Positions 34,898 to 45,129 of a stretch of 64,000 nucleotides of DNA are shown here, one piece after another. How positions within the stretch are numbered: the first letter of the stretch is position 1; each line of letters begins with the position of its first letter. The notes below the pieces were generated by a model. That model did not search any database, was not told the origin of the DNA, and saw only the letters and a program-made list of their open reading frames with translations. This DNA comes from Akkermansia sp. Its GTDB lineage: Bacteria; Verrucomicrobiota; Verrucomicrobiia; Verrucomicrobiales; Akkermansiaceae. Location of the stretch: the NCBI GenBank assembly GCA_017398355.1, contig JAFQGD010000058.1, positions 25,228 to 89,227 of the forward strand, in the 5' to 3' direction. The translations under genes and the position numbers were made by a program.

Positions 34898-37222
34898 ATG
34901 CCGGAACAAAAAAACAACAAACCCAACGGTATTCCCCCCATGCCACCATCCAGCCAGCAGCCCAACTGGGGGCTGTGGATTTTGATGGCGGTCATTTCAG
35001 GCATTCTCTTGCTCGCCTTTATGTTTGATGGCAACATGGGTGGCTCTGCACGCACTCTGAAGCTGGATGAATTCCAAAAGGACTACCGTGAAGGGCTCAT
35101 CGTGCTGACCCAATCCCGCGAGTACCCCATCGAAGTCATGACCAGCAGCGGTGGTAGCCAAGGCACCATCACCGCCTACAAATACCGCGTGGCTCCCAAG
35201 TACGATATCGGCAAGTTTTACATGCCTTTCACCAGCAGCGAGGAAATCAAAGCTCTCTGCAACCGCTACGGCATTACCACCACCCAAGTAAACGCCCCCG
35301 GCCCCACCCCCGAAACGGCCGAGCGCGTGTGGTCTACGGATGATTTTAAGAAACTGGGAGAAGAGGGGCGCATCATCCTCAAAGACAGCCCGACCATCTA
35401 CGAAAGCAATGGCCAAGGTGTCATCATTGGCTCCTACCGCAAAAACCCTGTCGGTACCATCAACCGCAAGGATATAGAGCCTGTTGTAGTAGATTTCAGC
35501 CCGGTGTTCCAAGGGGACAAGGTGCGGGACTTGCTGGGAAACCACGCCGTCTACAAAGTTGAGGATAATACTTGGGAAGTCATCCTCATCAACTGCTTAC
35601 CCGTCATCCTCATTCTCATCATTCTCATCCTGTTCTTCCGCGCTCAAAGCGGTGGCCCCAGTGGTGCAATGAAATTCGCTCGCAGCCGTGCGCGCCTGCT
35701 CGACCCCGGTAGCAACAATATCACCTTCAAGGATGTTGCCGGTATCTCCGAAGCAAAGGAAGAAGTCTGGGAAATTGTAGAGTTCCTGCGTAACCCGCAA
35801 AAATTCCGCAATCTCGGCGGCACCATTCCTAAGGGTGTACTGATGGTGGGCCCCCCCGGTACGGGCAAGACCCTGCTCGCAAAAGCCATAGCCGGCGAAG
35901 CAGATGTACCCTTCTACACCATCTCCGGTTCTGATTTTGTGGAAATGTTTGTAGGTGTGGGTGCCAGCCGCGTGCGAGATATGTTTGCAGAGGCCAAGAA
36001 GCACTCTCCCTGCCTCATCTTCATTGATGAAATTGATGCCGTGGGCCGCCACCGAGGACACGGCGTAGGAGGCGGTCATGATGAACGCGAGCAGACACTC
36101 AACGCCCTGTTGGTGGAGATGGATGGCTTCACGGCCAATGAGAACGTCATCGTGATAGCAGCCACCAACCGAGTGGACGTGCTCGACCCCGCCCTGCTCC
36201 GCCCCGGACGCTTTGACCGCCAAGTGGTCGTCAACCTGCCGGATGCCGCCGGCCGCGAGCAGATCCTTCGCGTACATGCCCGCAAGATTAAACTTTCCCC
36301 GGACGTGGATTTGGGACCGATTGCCCGCGCTACCACCGGTTTTTCCGGCGCAGAGCTTGCTAACCTCGTCAACGAAGCGGCTCTCATAGCCGCCCGCAAG
36401 AATGCAAGTTGCGTAAACCAACAGGATTTGGAAGAAGCCCGCGAAAAGGTACGTTGGGGGCGCGAGCGCCGCTCCTTGGAAATCTCCGACCGCGAGAAGT
36501 ACATGACAGCCGTGCATGAAGCCGGGCACGCTCTCTGCTTGCTCAAGACAGAACTGTCCAAGACATTGCCGCTGCACAAAGTCACGATTATTCCCCGAGG
36601 CCCGGCACTGGGTGTCACCATGATGCTGCCGGACGAAGACAAGCACAGCGAATACAAGAAAGAATTGCTGGACTACATCGTCATGGCCATGGGTGGCCGC
36701 TGCGCAGAGGAAGTTGTGTTCAACGATATTTCCGGCGGGGCATGCGGAGACATCCAACAAGCGACCTCGATAGCCCGCAAGATGGTGTGCGTATACGGCA
36801 TGAGTGAGAAGCTGGGGCCGGTAGAATACGGTTCCAGCCATGGGGAGGTATTCCTTGCAAGAGATTTGACGCAAACAACCCGCAACTTCTCCGAGCACAC
36901 CGCCCAAATCATTGATGAGGAGATACGCCGCATTGTAGAGGAAAACTACAGCCGAGCCCTTAGTATCTTGCGCGAGCACAAAGAGCGCCTGCTCTTGGTA
37001 GCAGACAAGCTCATGGAATATGAAACCCTGAGTGGCGAGCAAATTTCTGAGCTGGTTGAAAAGGGCGAAATGACCACGCCTCCCGTGCGAGAGCTGCCCC
37101 CTGCTATCCCCCCCGCAGAGGATGCCCCCACGGATTTGCAAACGCCCAATGATGAACCGCCTGCCCCGGAAACACAATCCGGCGAGGAGCAGCAAAGCAC
37201 CCAATCCCATCCTTTCTCTTAA
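34898..37222 (+). CDS. ftsH: ATP-dependent zinc metalloprotease FtsH
   Basis: This is a membrane-bound AAA+ protease that degrades misfolded membrane and regulatory proteins. TM1 is at residues 25-42 and TM2 near 226-246 ([14 protein letters not shown]), with a periplasmic domain between. The AAA core shows [28 protein letters not shown] and RPGRFDRQV. The zinc site is HEAGH, with the third ligand Asp in [11 protein letters not shown]. The tail is rich in Pro and Glu. At 774 residues it is longer than E. coli FtsH because of a larger periplasmic part. Confidence 0.97.
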   Translation: MPEQKNNKPNGIPPMPPSSQQPNWGLWILMAVISGILLLAFMFDGNMGGSARTLKLDEFQKDYREGLIVLTQSREYPIEVMTSSGGSQGTITAYKYRVAPKYDIGKFYMPFTSSEEIKALCNRYGITTTQVNAPGPTPETAERVWSTDDFKKLGEEGRIILKDSPTIYESNGQGVIIGSYRKNPVGTINRKDIEPVVVDFSPVFQGDKVRDLLGNHAVYKVEDNTWEVILINCLPVILILIILILFFRAQSGGPSGAMKFARSRARLLDPGSNNITFKDVAGISEAKEEVWEIVEFLRNPQKFRNLGGTIPKGVLMVGPPGTGKTLLAKAIAGEADVPFYTISGSDFVEMFVGVGASRVRDMFAEAKKHSPCLIFIDEIDAVGRHRGHGVGGGHDEREQTLNALLVEMDGFTANENVIVIAATNRVDVLDPALLRPGRFDRQVVVNLPDAAGREQILRVHARKIKLSPDVDLGPIARATTGFSGAELANLVNEAALIAARKNASCVNQQDLEEAREKVRWGRERRSLEISDREKYMTAVHEAGHALCLLKTELSKTLPLHKVTIIPRGPALGVTMMLPDEDKHSEYKKELLDYIVMAMGGRCAEEVVFNDISGGACGDIQQATSIARKMVCVYGMSEKLGPVEYGSSHGEVFLARDLTQTTRNFSEHTAQIIDEEIRRIVEENYSRALSILREHKERLLLVADKLMEYETLSGEQISELVEKGEMTTPPVRELPPAIPPAEDAPTDLQTPNDEPPAPETQSGEEQQSTQSHPFS

Positions 37223-37255
37223 AAATTCACCCAACAACTTACCACACATACCGTT

Positions 37256-37609
37256 ATGACTAGTCAGGAACTCGCAATCGCCTGCGCCAAAGCCGCAGAT
37301 GATGCCAAAGCCACCGATATCGCCATCTACGACCTGCGCGGCACCTCCTCTATCACCGATTTTGCCATCGTGTGTACCGCGACTTCAGCCCCGCACCTCA
37401 AGGCCATTCTCGGTAATGTAGACAAAGACTTGTATGAGAAATACGAGGTCAACCCTGTGTATGCGGAGCGCACCCCCAACGCGCTGTGGTGCGTTTTGGA
37501 CTACATCGATGTGATGCTGCACGTCATGGCCGATGAAGTGCGTGAATTTTATGGGCTGGAAACCTTCTGGAAGCCGGAAAACCGCATGGACTGGACACCC
37601 GGCGAATAA
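37256..37609 (+). CDS. rsfS: Ribosomal silencing factor RsfS
   Basis: RsfS binds ribosomal protein uL14 and blocks subunit joining when nutrients are short. The Iojap fold shows DIAIYDLRGTSSITDFAIVC, ERTPNALWCVLDYIDVMLHV and REFYGLETFW. A length of 117 residues is standard. It follows ftsH by 33 bp and ends 1 bp before the convergent membrane protein gene. Confidence 0.94.
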   Translation: MTSQELAIACAKAADDAKATDIAIYDLRGTSSITDFAIVCTATSAPHLKAILGNVDKDLYEKYEVNPVYAERTPNALWCVLDYIDVMLHVMADEVREFYGLETFWKPENRMDWTPGE

Positions 37610-39301
37610 TTACTTCTGAATCACTTTAGCAAAATAGAATTCTCCATACGTATCAACGATGGAGAGTTCTATTTTTTTACCCCATTCACAATGAGCCAAT
37701 TCCGGAAGCCTCTGCAGCACCCATTCCTTATCGCTTTGGCGGATGACGATAAGCGTATTGGCATGCAGCATGGCATCCTGAAGGGATTCAAAACCACGTG
37801 AACGAAGCGCCGCCTTGTAGGCTGGGGAATAAAAAGACCAGCCATCTGCAATAGGTAGGATGTTTGATTTCTTGAGCCAAGATGCGGAATACCCATCCAA
37901 GCCACGAGGGTACAGGCCTAGACCTTGTTGACAGGTTGTCAAATACAATGTGTCCGGATGCGCGGCACAGTAGTAGGCTGCGGGGTCTGAACGCTCCCAG
38001 AAATGCCAATGCCTTGTGACAAACAGAATGCACACAACGCTGACACCCAAAGTGCATAAGTGGCACAGTTTGCTTTCGTTTATCCGAGTCTTGCCAAGAG
38101 GCAAAGCCAGCACCCATACTGCGGCTACATACAATACAGGATTCACCACCCGGCCTACAGCTCGCTGAAATGCTATTAATATACCCACATAGGCTATGAC
38201 AGCCAACAGCATAACACAGGCTGCCGATAATGTGCGTTTCTGCGTGGCGGGCAGAAACAATATGGTAGCGAGAAGAAGAGGGACCCACGCAGTAAGCTTC
38301 ATGAGCAGGGTTGTATCGCCCTGTTTGTCATGGGGTGACCTCGCTAAAAATCCGGCATCTGCCAGCCACTTGCATCCGAACAAGCCTTTGCGGCCTTCTC
38401 GGTGAATGGACAAACACTGCTTTACTCGCTCCGTATCTCCCAAAGACGGCGTGTAGATGAACGATTTATACATATCGAACGACCGGGGAGAGACTCCTAT
38501 AGCCTCTAATTGAGCACCCTTGTCCAATCCGGAATTGTCCTTAGAATCCAAAATTTTAACACGCAGGGACAAGTACCGGCGGGCATCTTGCCATTCAGGG
38601 GATGCCTGATAGGCTAATTCGTTGTATACATGCAATGCTCCTAATAAAACGGCTACACACCCTATAGCCCCCAGCGCTCTTTTATTCTGAAATTTCTTGG
38701 CGCACACGGCGGCCATAGCAACAAAAGCGGCAGGCACCAGCGCAGATTCTCGTAAACAAAACGCCCCGATTAGCAACAGCGTGGCGAAAAGGGAACGCAA
38801 CACCCACCAAGGCCCTGATTTCTCAACCGAGCAAAGCAAAAGCACGCCGCACACCGCAGCCCATACCGCCACCTGGGTATATTGCAGTGTTCGCATACAC
38901 ATAACATTAATAATGAAAAGCAAACAAAGAGTCACCAATCGGTGCAATTTGCTATACCCGTCATCCTGATCTTTCTCTTTATTTTGCGTGCTCAATACAT
39001 AGAAATTGGCGCTACAGCAAGCAACGATAGACAGGAAAAGAAGAAACACCAAATAAACGTTGACTGATGGCCACATGTACGAAAAAAACGCCATGCAACT
39101 ACCCAACGCGTGGTTTGTATACAAGCCGTATCCCAAAGTTCCTTCTGCCACCCCACCGTTGAGCAACAGAAAATAAATCTGCATATCATCATTATGCAGG
39201 CCGAACGGACGCTGGAGCACAGCCGTACACACAGCCAACACGGCCATGAGAAAGCCTGTTAAAACGGGGTGACGGTATAAAAAGCTCACCAATGAATTCA
39301 T
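37610..39301 (-). CDS. Polytopic membrane protein of unknown function
   Basis: 563 residues with about ten membrane helices, beginning VLTGFLMAVLAVCTAVL, and a C-terminal soluble part of ~130 residues. The luminal-type first loop (RPFGLHNDDMQIYFLLLNGG) has an Asp-Asp pair, as in GT-C glycosyltransferases and related sugar-lipid enzymes, but the family was not recognised. The start overlaps the ppa stop by 4 bp (ATGA), so it is probably translated with pyrophosphatase. Confidence 0.75.
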   Translation of the reverse strand: MNSLVSFLYRHPVLTGFLMAVLAVCTAVLQRPFGLHNDDMQIYFLLLNGGVAEGTLGYGLYTNHALGSCMAFFSYMWPSVNVYLVFLLFLSIVACCSANFYVLSTQNKEKDQDDGYSKLHRLVTLCLLFIINVMCMRTLQYTQVAVWAAVCGVLLLCSVEKSGPWWVLRSLFATLLLIGAFCLRESALVPAAFVAMAAVCAKKFQNKRALGAIGCVAVLLGALHVYNELAYQASPEWQDARRYLSLRVKILDSKDNSGLDKGAQLEAIGVSPRSFDMYKSFIYTPSLGDTERVKQCLSIHREGRKGLFGCKWLADAGFLARSPHDKQGDTTLLMKLTAWVPLLLATILFLPATQKRTLSAACVMLLAVIAYVGILIAFQRAVGRVVNPVLYVAAVWVLALPLGKTRINESKLCHLCTLGVSVVCILFVTRHWHFWERSDPAAYYCAAHPDTLYLTTCQQGLGLYPRGLDGYSASWLKKSNILPIADGWSFYSPAYKAALRSRGFESLQDAMLHANTLIVIRQSDKEWVLQRLPELAHCEWGKKIELSIVDTYGEFYFAKVIQK

Positions 39302-39789
39302 TTCACTTGCTCTGATTGGAAACGAACGAAAGATTCATCGAGAATAGCACAAGCCCGTTCTTCCCCAAAAAACTCTCCAACTTCAGTCTTTTTGTTTTGC
39401 AATGTTTTGTATGTGCGGAAGAAGTTTTGAATCTCCTCCAGATAATGAGGAGGCAAATCCTGCAGGGTCGATACATGGTCGTACCGCGGGTCACCTTGGT
39501 TGACGGCTAGGATTTTCACATCCGGCTCTCCGCAATCAATCATATCCATGCCGCCGATAATGCGGCAATCTACATAACAACCGGGAAAAGTGGGCGCGGA
39601 GGTGAACACGAGGATATCCAGCGGGTCTCCATCCAAATAGCGGGTATTCTCCACAAAACCATACTCTGCCGGATAGTAAACGGAAGAATACAACACTCTA
39701 TCCAGTTTGATATGGCCTGTTTCTAAATTCACCTCATACTTATTGCGGCTCCCCATGGGGATTTCTATACGTGCTTCCACCACTCTCAT
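39298..39789 (-). CDS. ppa: Inorganic pyrophosphatase
   Basis: A family I soluble pyrophosphatase hydrolysing PPi to phosphate. EIPMGSRNKYEVN, YPAEYGFVENTRYLDGDPLD (with the DGDPLD metal-binding signature) and NQGDPRYDHV are diagnostic. The length of 163 residues is slightly shorter than E. coli. Coupled by ATGA to the membrane protein downstream. Confidence 0.95.
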   Translation of the reverse strand: MRVVEARIEIPMGSRNKYEVNLETGHIKLDRVLYSSVYYPAEYGFVENTRYLDGDPLDILVFTSAPTFPGCYVDCRIIGGMDMIDCGEPDVKILAVNQGDPRYDHVSTLQDLPPHYLEEIQNFFRTYKTLQNKKTEVGEFFGEERACAILDESFVRFQSEQVK

Positions 39790-39852
39790 GCCTGAATCTT
39801 ACCAGCCACTTGCGCCGCCGTCAAGCAACATTCTACCTATCAGAAAGCAAAA

Positions 39853-39889
39853 TTTGCCCGCAGCTATCATAAGAATAACTGCGGGCAAA
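39853..39889 (-). terminator. Rho-independent terminator after the secreted protein pair
   Basis: Perfect 11-bp arms TTTGCCCGCAG (39853-39863) and CTGCGGGCAAA (39879-39889), 15-nt loop. On the minus strand it is followed by TTTTG and more T. It ends the 43385-39911 unit. Confidence 0.75.
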
Positions 39890-39910
39890 CAAGGATGCTT
39901 GGGGGGTGGG

Positions 39911-41167
39911 TTATTTCTTCTTCATTTCGATGAATCCGCAGCATCCCATCCAGCCATCCCGGCACTCGGCTGTCAGCCATACCTCAATCTTAGCATTGGC
40001 AGGTGTACCCTCCGGCACGGTGAGTTCTACAACCTTCGTGTCAGTTTTGGGGTCAATGGACGGCGTGCTCACAACCTTACCATTCACCGCCAAGCGATAG
40101 TTGCGGCTAATGAGCTTACCGCCATCCATCTGCTTCAGGCTAAACAGGTACGTTCCTGGAGTGGTGACAGAGGAAGAAACATCCACATGCCAATCCTTTT
40201 CAAAGCCCAAGGTCTGCTCCCCGGTATCAAAGTACCCCCGGGTGATGACATGCACGGAAGCCGGATCCCAATAATGGTAGAACTTGGCCGCACCCTTGCC
40301 GTATTCGCTGTTGGGATCAACATCTACAATCTGTTTCAATGTTGCCAGCATGGCAGAGCGGTCTTTCTTGGCAGAGTTTTCCATCTTCAAACGCTGCACA
40401 TAGTACAGTCCGGCGAGCCACTGTTGGCGGCGTTCTCCTTTCAGCTTCCCGTTTTTGAGAGCTTTGCGCATAAAGGCTTCAGCCGCGTCAAAATCACGGT
40501 CTTTACCTTTCAACTTCCCATCGGGGCCACCTTTGAGGATGATGTCCATCTCCCCGTACATATCCAGATGCTCCATACCGTACAACGAACGGTACCCGGT
40601 CGTATCATTGGGGTCTTGCTTATTGATGATTTTTCGCAAATCATTGCAATGAAGCGCATCCGATACACGCAGAAGGTCCAAGGCTTGGCCGGCCGCTGTG
40701 GCAGCCGCCACTCCGGAAGAGCTGCGAGCCTTGGCAGACAACTTCATGAACTCCGGCGCACTCGGGATAATGCTCAGCACCTGCCTTTTGAGCGTTGCCG
40801 TATCTCGCGTTACTTCCGGGGGGAATGTGGCCATGAACGAACCATCGGGAGCGAGCAAGACAGCCGTCGGGATGTTGTAACGCTCCAGCGGGAGCGTCTT
40901 TTTGCGCACCTCACCATCCAAGCCGGTCTTCTCGTCAAATTGGCCCAGTACAACAGGCATGCCGGATGAGGACAGGGCTTTCCAATCGTTGCACAGTTTA
41001 TCAACCTGTGGCACCCAATCGGAACCATACCAGAGGATGAGAGCAGGCTTTCCTTGCTCTTTGGCCTGTTGCAAGGCCGCAGGCACCTCCGGGAAGGGAA
41101 CGGTTGCAGAAAGCCCGGGCAGAGCAAAGCCCAAGAGGAAAGAAAGAGTCAGAAATGATGTTTTCAT
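39911..41167 (-). CDS. Secreted protein with thioredoxin-like N-terminal region
   Basis: A signal peptide (FLTLSFLLGFALPGLSA) is present. Residues 25-140 look thioredoxin-like (ALQQAKEQGKPALILWYGSD, then W), but CxxC is missing; the place reads GSDWVPQVDKLC. A helical middle region follows, then a C-terminal beta domain (residues ~290-418, TRGYFDTGEQTLGFEKDWHV, then DVSSS) that may bind carbohydrate. It lies 13 bp after the 734-aa secreted protein, so both are one unit. Function unknown. Confidence 0.75.
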   Translation of the reverse strand: MKTSFLTLSFLLGFALPGLSATVPFPEVPAALQQAKEQGKPALILWYGSDWVPQVDKLCNDWKALSSSGMPVVLGQFDEKTGLDGEVRKKTLPLERYNIPTAVLLAPDGSFMATFPPEVTRDTATLKRQVLSIIPSAPEFMKLSAKARSSSGVAAATAAGQALDLLRVSDALHCNDLRKIINKQDPNDTTGYRSLYGMEHLDMYGEMDIILKGGPDGKLKGKDRDFDAAEAFMRKALKNGKLKGERRQQWLAGLYYVQRLKMENSAKKDRSAMLATLKQIVDVDPNSEYGKGAAKFYHYWDPASVHVITRGYFDTGEQTLGFEKDWHVDVSSSVTTPGTYLFSLKQMDGGKLISRNYRLAVNGKVVSTPSIDPKTDTKVVELTVPEGTPANAKIEVWLTAECRDGWMGCCGFIEMKKK

Positions 41168-41180
41168 GATAAGGTCGAAA

Positions 41181-43385
41181 TTATTTAGTATACACTACGA
41201 AATGAGAAAGATGAGCAAACTGAGGCGCATCTCCATTATCGAACTCTACCTTCACCCATTTACCTTGAGTGCCGGCGGGGAACTTCACGCACCACTCCGT
41301 GGGCATGTCCTGCACCATTTCTTTTTTCATCCATGTGGCTCCGTCTGCACTCGTGTAAACGGTTGCTTTCTTCATGCGTTCCGTATTGCCACTCTTGCGG
41401 ATAATGCATCCTGCTAATTCACCTGGTTTTTCAAGTTCGACGATGAAGGATGGTGCTTTTTCCTTGTCCGAGTGACACTTGCCACCGGCAAGGGTCATCA
41501 CGGCTGCGTGTGCGGCAGGCGTATCCCATTGGCAGGAGGAGGAGGAACGGAACAAGGCACAGGGAGCCGGAGAACCGGCCGGTTTATCTGCCAGGCTAAG
41601 CTTACCGGCAGGTGGTATCGCGCCCGCAGCTTTCAATGCAGCATCCACCAAGGTCTTAAATGCGGGAGCCGAGCGAGCTTGTTCGGCTGCCACAATAGCC
41701 TTGGAATAGGCTTCCTGCATCTTTTTGGCTTTGTCTTTATCCACATCCCCCGCGGCAGACGGAGCGGAATCCGCAGCTTTTGCAAAGGCTTTGCCAAATG
41801 CTTCGGCCTTGCCGCCTTGCACAAACGTCTTAACGGCCCACTCCAGCACCTGGCCGAACGTGGTGCCGTCCCCGGCGTTCACATGCGCGCTAAGAGCCAT
41901 TGAGAGGTACGATTCGCGAGCAGCATCATTAGAAAAAGTAGCATGCTGTGCATCCAACAACTCACCACAGGTCGTAGCCCAGGAACTTTGCGTGCCGGCA
42001 ATCATCGCGTGCATTTTTCCATATACCTGCAATTTTTGCTCATCGCTCATGCGCTCCATGACCGGAGCCAAATCCTGCGCCATGTCAACAGACGCAAAGC
42101 CATTGCCGGTGTACAGAGGGATGGCCTCCATCAAATAGCGGAAGCATGCATCCGGTGTCAGCCCTCCACTCATCATCATGCGGTGTAATTCCTTGCGGAA
42201 GAAGGGATGCAGGGGCGACAGCTCCAGCGCTGCTCGCCACATCGACATGGCTGCCACGGGCTTGCCTACAGCCTCAAGAGCCCGTGCACACATGCTTACT
42301 TTGTATGCCTCTTTCACCTTGGCATCTTGCCCGAATACGGTCTCCATAAGCAAATACCCGGTGGGATAGCGCTGGATAAAGATGTAATTTTGGCCACCGC
42401 CATCCGGGCCACCAAAGCCACCCACCCACTTACCGCGCTCCGGGCGCACGCCGTATGCGCAGTGGCCGGGCTGCCCCACGGTAAAGGCAGGTATACCATG
42501 TGCCATGGCTGCCACCGCTCCTAAGTGAGACATAGCCCCACAGACACCACCATTGCGGTGAGTGGTCTCGCCCACACTTTCCATCGAATAGGGCAAATTG
42601 TACAAGCCGCCCTGCACAGTATCACCAAAGCGCGAAGTCCCGGTGTAGATGGCGGACCAACAAGCTTGGCCGTACTGATCCCACGGTATATTGATATTTT
42701 CCGCAGCATAGGCATAGGAGCCATCATCCCAATCCTGGTAAGGGATACCTACAACGAACCGCAATTCCCACGGCTGCAGATTTTTATAATTAGGATGCAT
42801 CAATCCCTTAGCCTCCTGCCCCTGGAAGAAGTGATAACGCCACACCGGGTTATAGCGGGTGGGGTCTTTCTTGAGGATGGGCGGATTGGGGGCCGTTTCG
42901 CCACCACCCCATACAGAAGCCAATGCCACAGCCAATGGCTTATTCTTCACATCACCATCCTCCGACTTCCAGATATGGTAGAGCACATCTATGCCCACAG
43001 TCGTTCGATACGGAACCAAACCGCAGCCCAAGTACAACTCCTGCCAGGCCGTATCTTTGGCAAACGCCGCCAAAAACGCCCGTTTATCCGCATCAGTCGC
43101 ATACTTGCTCATGATATCAGCACCGGTCACTCGGATGACCTCCAGCAGGGTGGCAAGGCGCAAGCTCTCTGCATCAGCCGGGGAAATTGTTCTCCCCTTC
43201 AACTCCAGCACCAACGCAGCGTACACAGCCTCGTAATCCCCCTGCTCTATACCCTGAGTCACACTCAGAGTCGGTATGGCAGAAGCTTTATCTGCTACGA
43301 CACCTGTCTCCGCCACCGATGGCACCACCGCCATCAAGCCAAGAGAAAGTGTCCCAATCGCTAAAATGCCCGTTCTCATAGACAT
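41181..43385 (-). CDS. Secreted transglutaminase-like protein with C-terminal F5/8 type C-like domain
   Basis: A signal peptide starts at MSMRTGILAIGTLSLG. The central region has NGGVCGAMSHLGAVAAMAHG, then QPGHCAYGV, the Cys and His pattern of the transglutaminase/protease-like fold. The C-terminal ~130 residues (TPAAHAAVMTLAGGKCHSDK; WVKVEFDNGDAPQFAHL) resemble a discoidin/F5/8C carbohydrate-binding domain. The start at 43385 is favoured because the ATG at 43394 lies inside the -10 box; 43379 is possible too. Substrate unknown; mucin or cell-surface glycoprotein processing would fit the habitat. Confidence 0.75.
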   Translation of the reverse strand: MSMRTGILAIGTLSLGLMAVVPSVAETGVVADKASAIPTLSVTQGIEQGDYEAVYAALVLELKGRTISPADAESLRLATLLEVIRVTGADIMSKYATDADKRAFLAAFAKDTAWQELYLGCGLVPYRTTVGIDVLYHIWKSEDGDVKNKPLAVALASVWGGGETAPNPPILKKDPTRYNPVWRYHFFQGQEAKGLMHPNYKNLQPWELRFVVGIPYQDWDDGSYAYAAENINIPWDQYGQACWSAIYTGTSRFGDTVQGGLYNLPYSMESVGETTHRNGGVCGAMSHLGAVAAMAHGIPAFTVGQPGHCAYGVRPERGKWVGGFGGPDGGGQNYIFIQRYPTGYLLMETVFGQDAKVKEAYKVSMCARALEAVGKPVAAMSMWRAALELSPLHPFFRKELHRMMMSGGLTPDACFRYLMEAIPLYTGNGFASVDMAQDLAPVMERMSDEQKLQVYGKMHAMIAGTQSSWATTCGELLDAQHATFSNDAARESYLSMALSAHVNAGDGTTFGQVLEWAVKTFVQGGKAEAFGKAFAKAADSAPSAAGDVDKDKAKKMQEAYSKAIVAAEQARSAPAFKTLVDAALKAAGAIPPAGKLSLADKPAGSPAPCALFRSSSSCQWDTPAAHAAVMTLAGGKCHSDKEKAPSFIVELEKPGELAGCIIRKSGNTERMKKATVYTSADGATWMKKEMVQDMPTEWCVKFPAGTQGKWVKVEFDNGDAPQFAHLSHFVVYTK

Positions 43386-43391
43386 ATCTAT

Positions 43392-43420
43392 CATTTACTC
43401 TTATGTTTCACTATTGTCAA
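43392..43420 (-). promoter_or_regulatory. Promoter of the secreted protein pair
   Basis: TTGACA (43415-43420), 17-bp spacer, TAAATG (43392-43397) on the minus strand. The -10 includes the upstream ATG, pointing to a later start and a nearly leaderless mRNA. Confidence 0.55.
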
Positions 43421-43596
43421 GCTAGAAAGTTCATTAAAATTCTCTTGGTACAATTCACGCATTGCATACTAAAAAAAAACTTGTACCAGAGGCAAAAAAA
43501 ATGTAGAATGACTTGCGTTCTATTTCTGGGTTCTCTTCGGTTATACTGAGCCTTTAGGAACAAGACTATGCAACTTTCGTTTCCCCATCTTTTTCC

Positions 43597-45129
43597 ATGT
43601 CAGAAATAAAAGTAGGAGCCATACTCAATTACATCATGCTCTTTATCCGGCTGGGTATTGGATTTCTACTTTCTCCCTTTATACTAAATTGTTTAGGAAG
43701 GTCTGAATTTGGCATTTACACCATTGCTGGCACCATCATCGGGTGGCTCGCTTTGTGTGATTTCGGTCTGAGTGCATCCACCACAAAATTCCTTAGCGAA
43801 TACCAAGCCAAGGGAGACGCAGAGGGGGAAGCCCATTATCTGGGAAACATCGCTGCATTATTTTCCCTTATCGGCGCATTCGTACTGGTAGCAGGCCTTT
43901 GCATCTATCCATTTTTGGGAGACATTTTCCCCAAGTTCACGGAAGAGGAACTACAGCTCTACCGCATCCTGTACCTCATGACCCTCTTCAATACAGCGTG
44001 CATGTTCCCGGGGCGCAGCCTTAACGGGATTTCATCATCTCGTCAAAAATTCATCGCTCCCGGCGTTGTTGCATCGCTCGCATCATTAGCGTCTACTGCC
44101 GCTACCATTGTCTTATTAACTCTGGGGTTCAGATCCATTGCCCTGTGTACCACAAGCATCATAATCGGCATTTTGAGTATGGCTTGGAACGTCTATTATT
44201 GCTTTGGCCCCCTTAAAGCCCGCATGAAATGGAATGGTTGGGACATTCCCCTGTGCAAAACGATGTTTGCCTTTTCTCTGTGGATGTTCTTAGACCACCT
44301 TATTGGCATTTTCAATTGGGGTTGTGGCAACATGATTATCGGCATGACTCAAGGCGCAGAGCAAATTGCCGTCTATTCGTATGGCTTGGCCCTCATGCAG
44401 TACTATTTCATGTCCTCCAACTGCATTTCAGGCCTTTTTTTACCGAAAGTGGTAAAAATGGTTACAGTAAACGCCCCCAAGGAGGAATTGACCGATTTGT
44501 GGATAAAAGTAGCTCGCGTCCATGTACTGATTCTGGGCTTACTGTTAACCGGTATACTCCTATTCGGACAACAATTTTTGGATTTATGGATAGGCGACAC
44601 GCTGGGGGCAGCAACTCGCACGACGTGGATTGTAGCCATCCTGTTAATTTCCACAATTACCATTCCGTTAGTGCAGTGTCTGGGGTGGCAAATCATGCAA
44701 GCGTACAACGCCATGAAGTTTCGCGTAAAGATTCTCCTTATCGTCTCAATCTGCAACCTGCTATTGGGTTACGTTCTGTCAATCTACTATGGAGCCATAG
44801 GCCTTGCCCTTGGTACAGCTTGCTCATTCATCATCGGGCAATGGATTTGTATGAACTTACTTTACCGCTATAAAATGGGGCTCAATGTCCTCCGCTTTTT
44901 CAAAGAAACCGTATCCGGGCTGCTTATCCCTCTGCTTTATGTGGGGGGCGTGTATTGCGCGCTGCAATTCATCCCAACGGACTTTTTCTGTACATGGCTG
45001 GGATTCTTCATTGCCGTAGGGGTATACTCGGCTCTCTACTGTATCATCATGATGAATTGCTACGCCCGCCCATCTGAACGCGAACTTTTGCCGCCTCTCG
45101 CAAGCAAATTCCTTATCTTCAAGCCATGA
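43597..45129 (+). CDS. Polysaccharide flippase (MATE/Wzx-like)
   Basis: 510 residues with about 12-14 membrane helices. YIMLFIRLGIGFLLSPFILN, GIYTIAGTIIGWLALCDFGL and TKFLSEYQAKGD match the Wzx/PST family that moves lipid-linked oligosaccharides across the inner membrane. First gene of a four-gene overlapping cluster. Confidence 0.87.
   Translation: MSEIKVGAILNYIMLFIRLGIGFLLSPFILNCLGRSEFGIYTIAGTIIGWLALCDFGLSASTTKFLSEYQAKGDAEGEAHYLGNIAALFSLIGAFVLVAGLCIYPFLGDIFPKFTEEELQLYRILYLMTLFNTACMFPGRSLNGISSSRQKFIAPGVVASLASLASTAATIVLLTLGFRSIALCTTSIIIGILSMAWNVYYCFGPLKARMKWNGWDIPLCKTMFAFSLWMFLDHLIGIFNWGCGNMIIGMTQGAEQIAVYSYGLALMQYYFMSSNCISGLFLPKVVKMVTVNAPKEELTDLWIKVARVHVLILGLLLTGILLFGQQFLDLWIGDTLGAATRTTWIVAILLISTITIPLVQCLGWQIMQAYNAMKFRVKILLIVSICNLLLGYVLSIYYGAIGLALGTACSFIIGQWICMNLLYRYKMGLNVLRFFKETVSGLLIPLLYVGGVYCALQFIPTDFFCTWLGFFIAVGVYSALYCIIMMNCYARPSERELLPPLASKFLIFKP

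Noticed and set aside
35597..37249. 550-codon open frame antisense to ftsH
   Set aside because: It mirrors ftsH codon periodicity, has no family motifs and is rich in Cys/His/Gly as expected for an antisense shadow.
39707..40969. 420-codon open frame antisense to the thioredoxin-like protein gene
   Set aside because: Overlaps a gene with signal peptide and promoter/terminator; no motifs of its own.
43446..43488. Inverted repeat TGGTACAA/TTGTACCA as a terminator
   Set aside because: Arms are 8 bp with a 27-nt loop and lie between two divergent promoters, so a terminator makes little sense; a weak operator remains possible.
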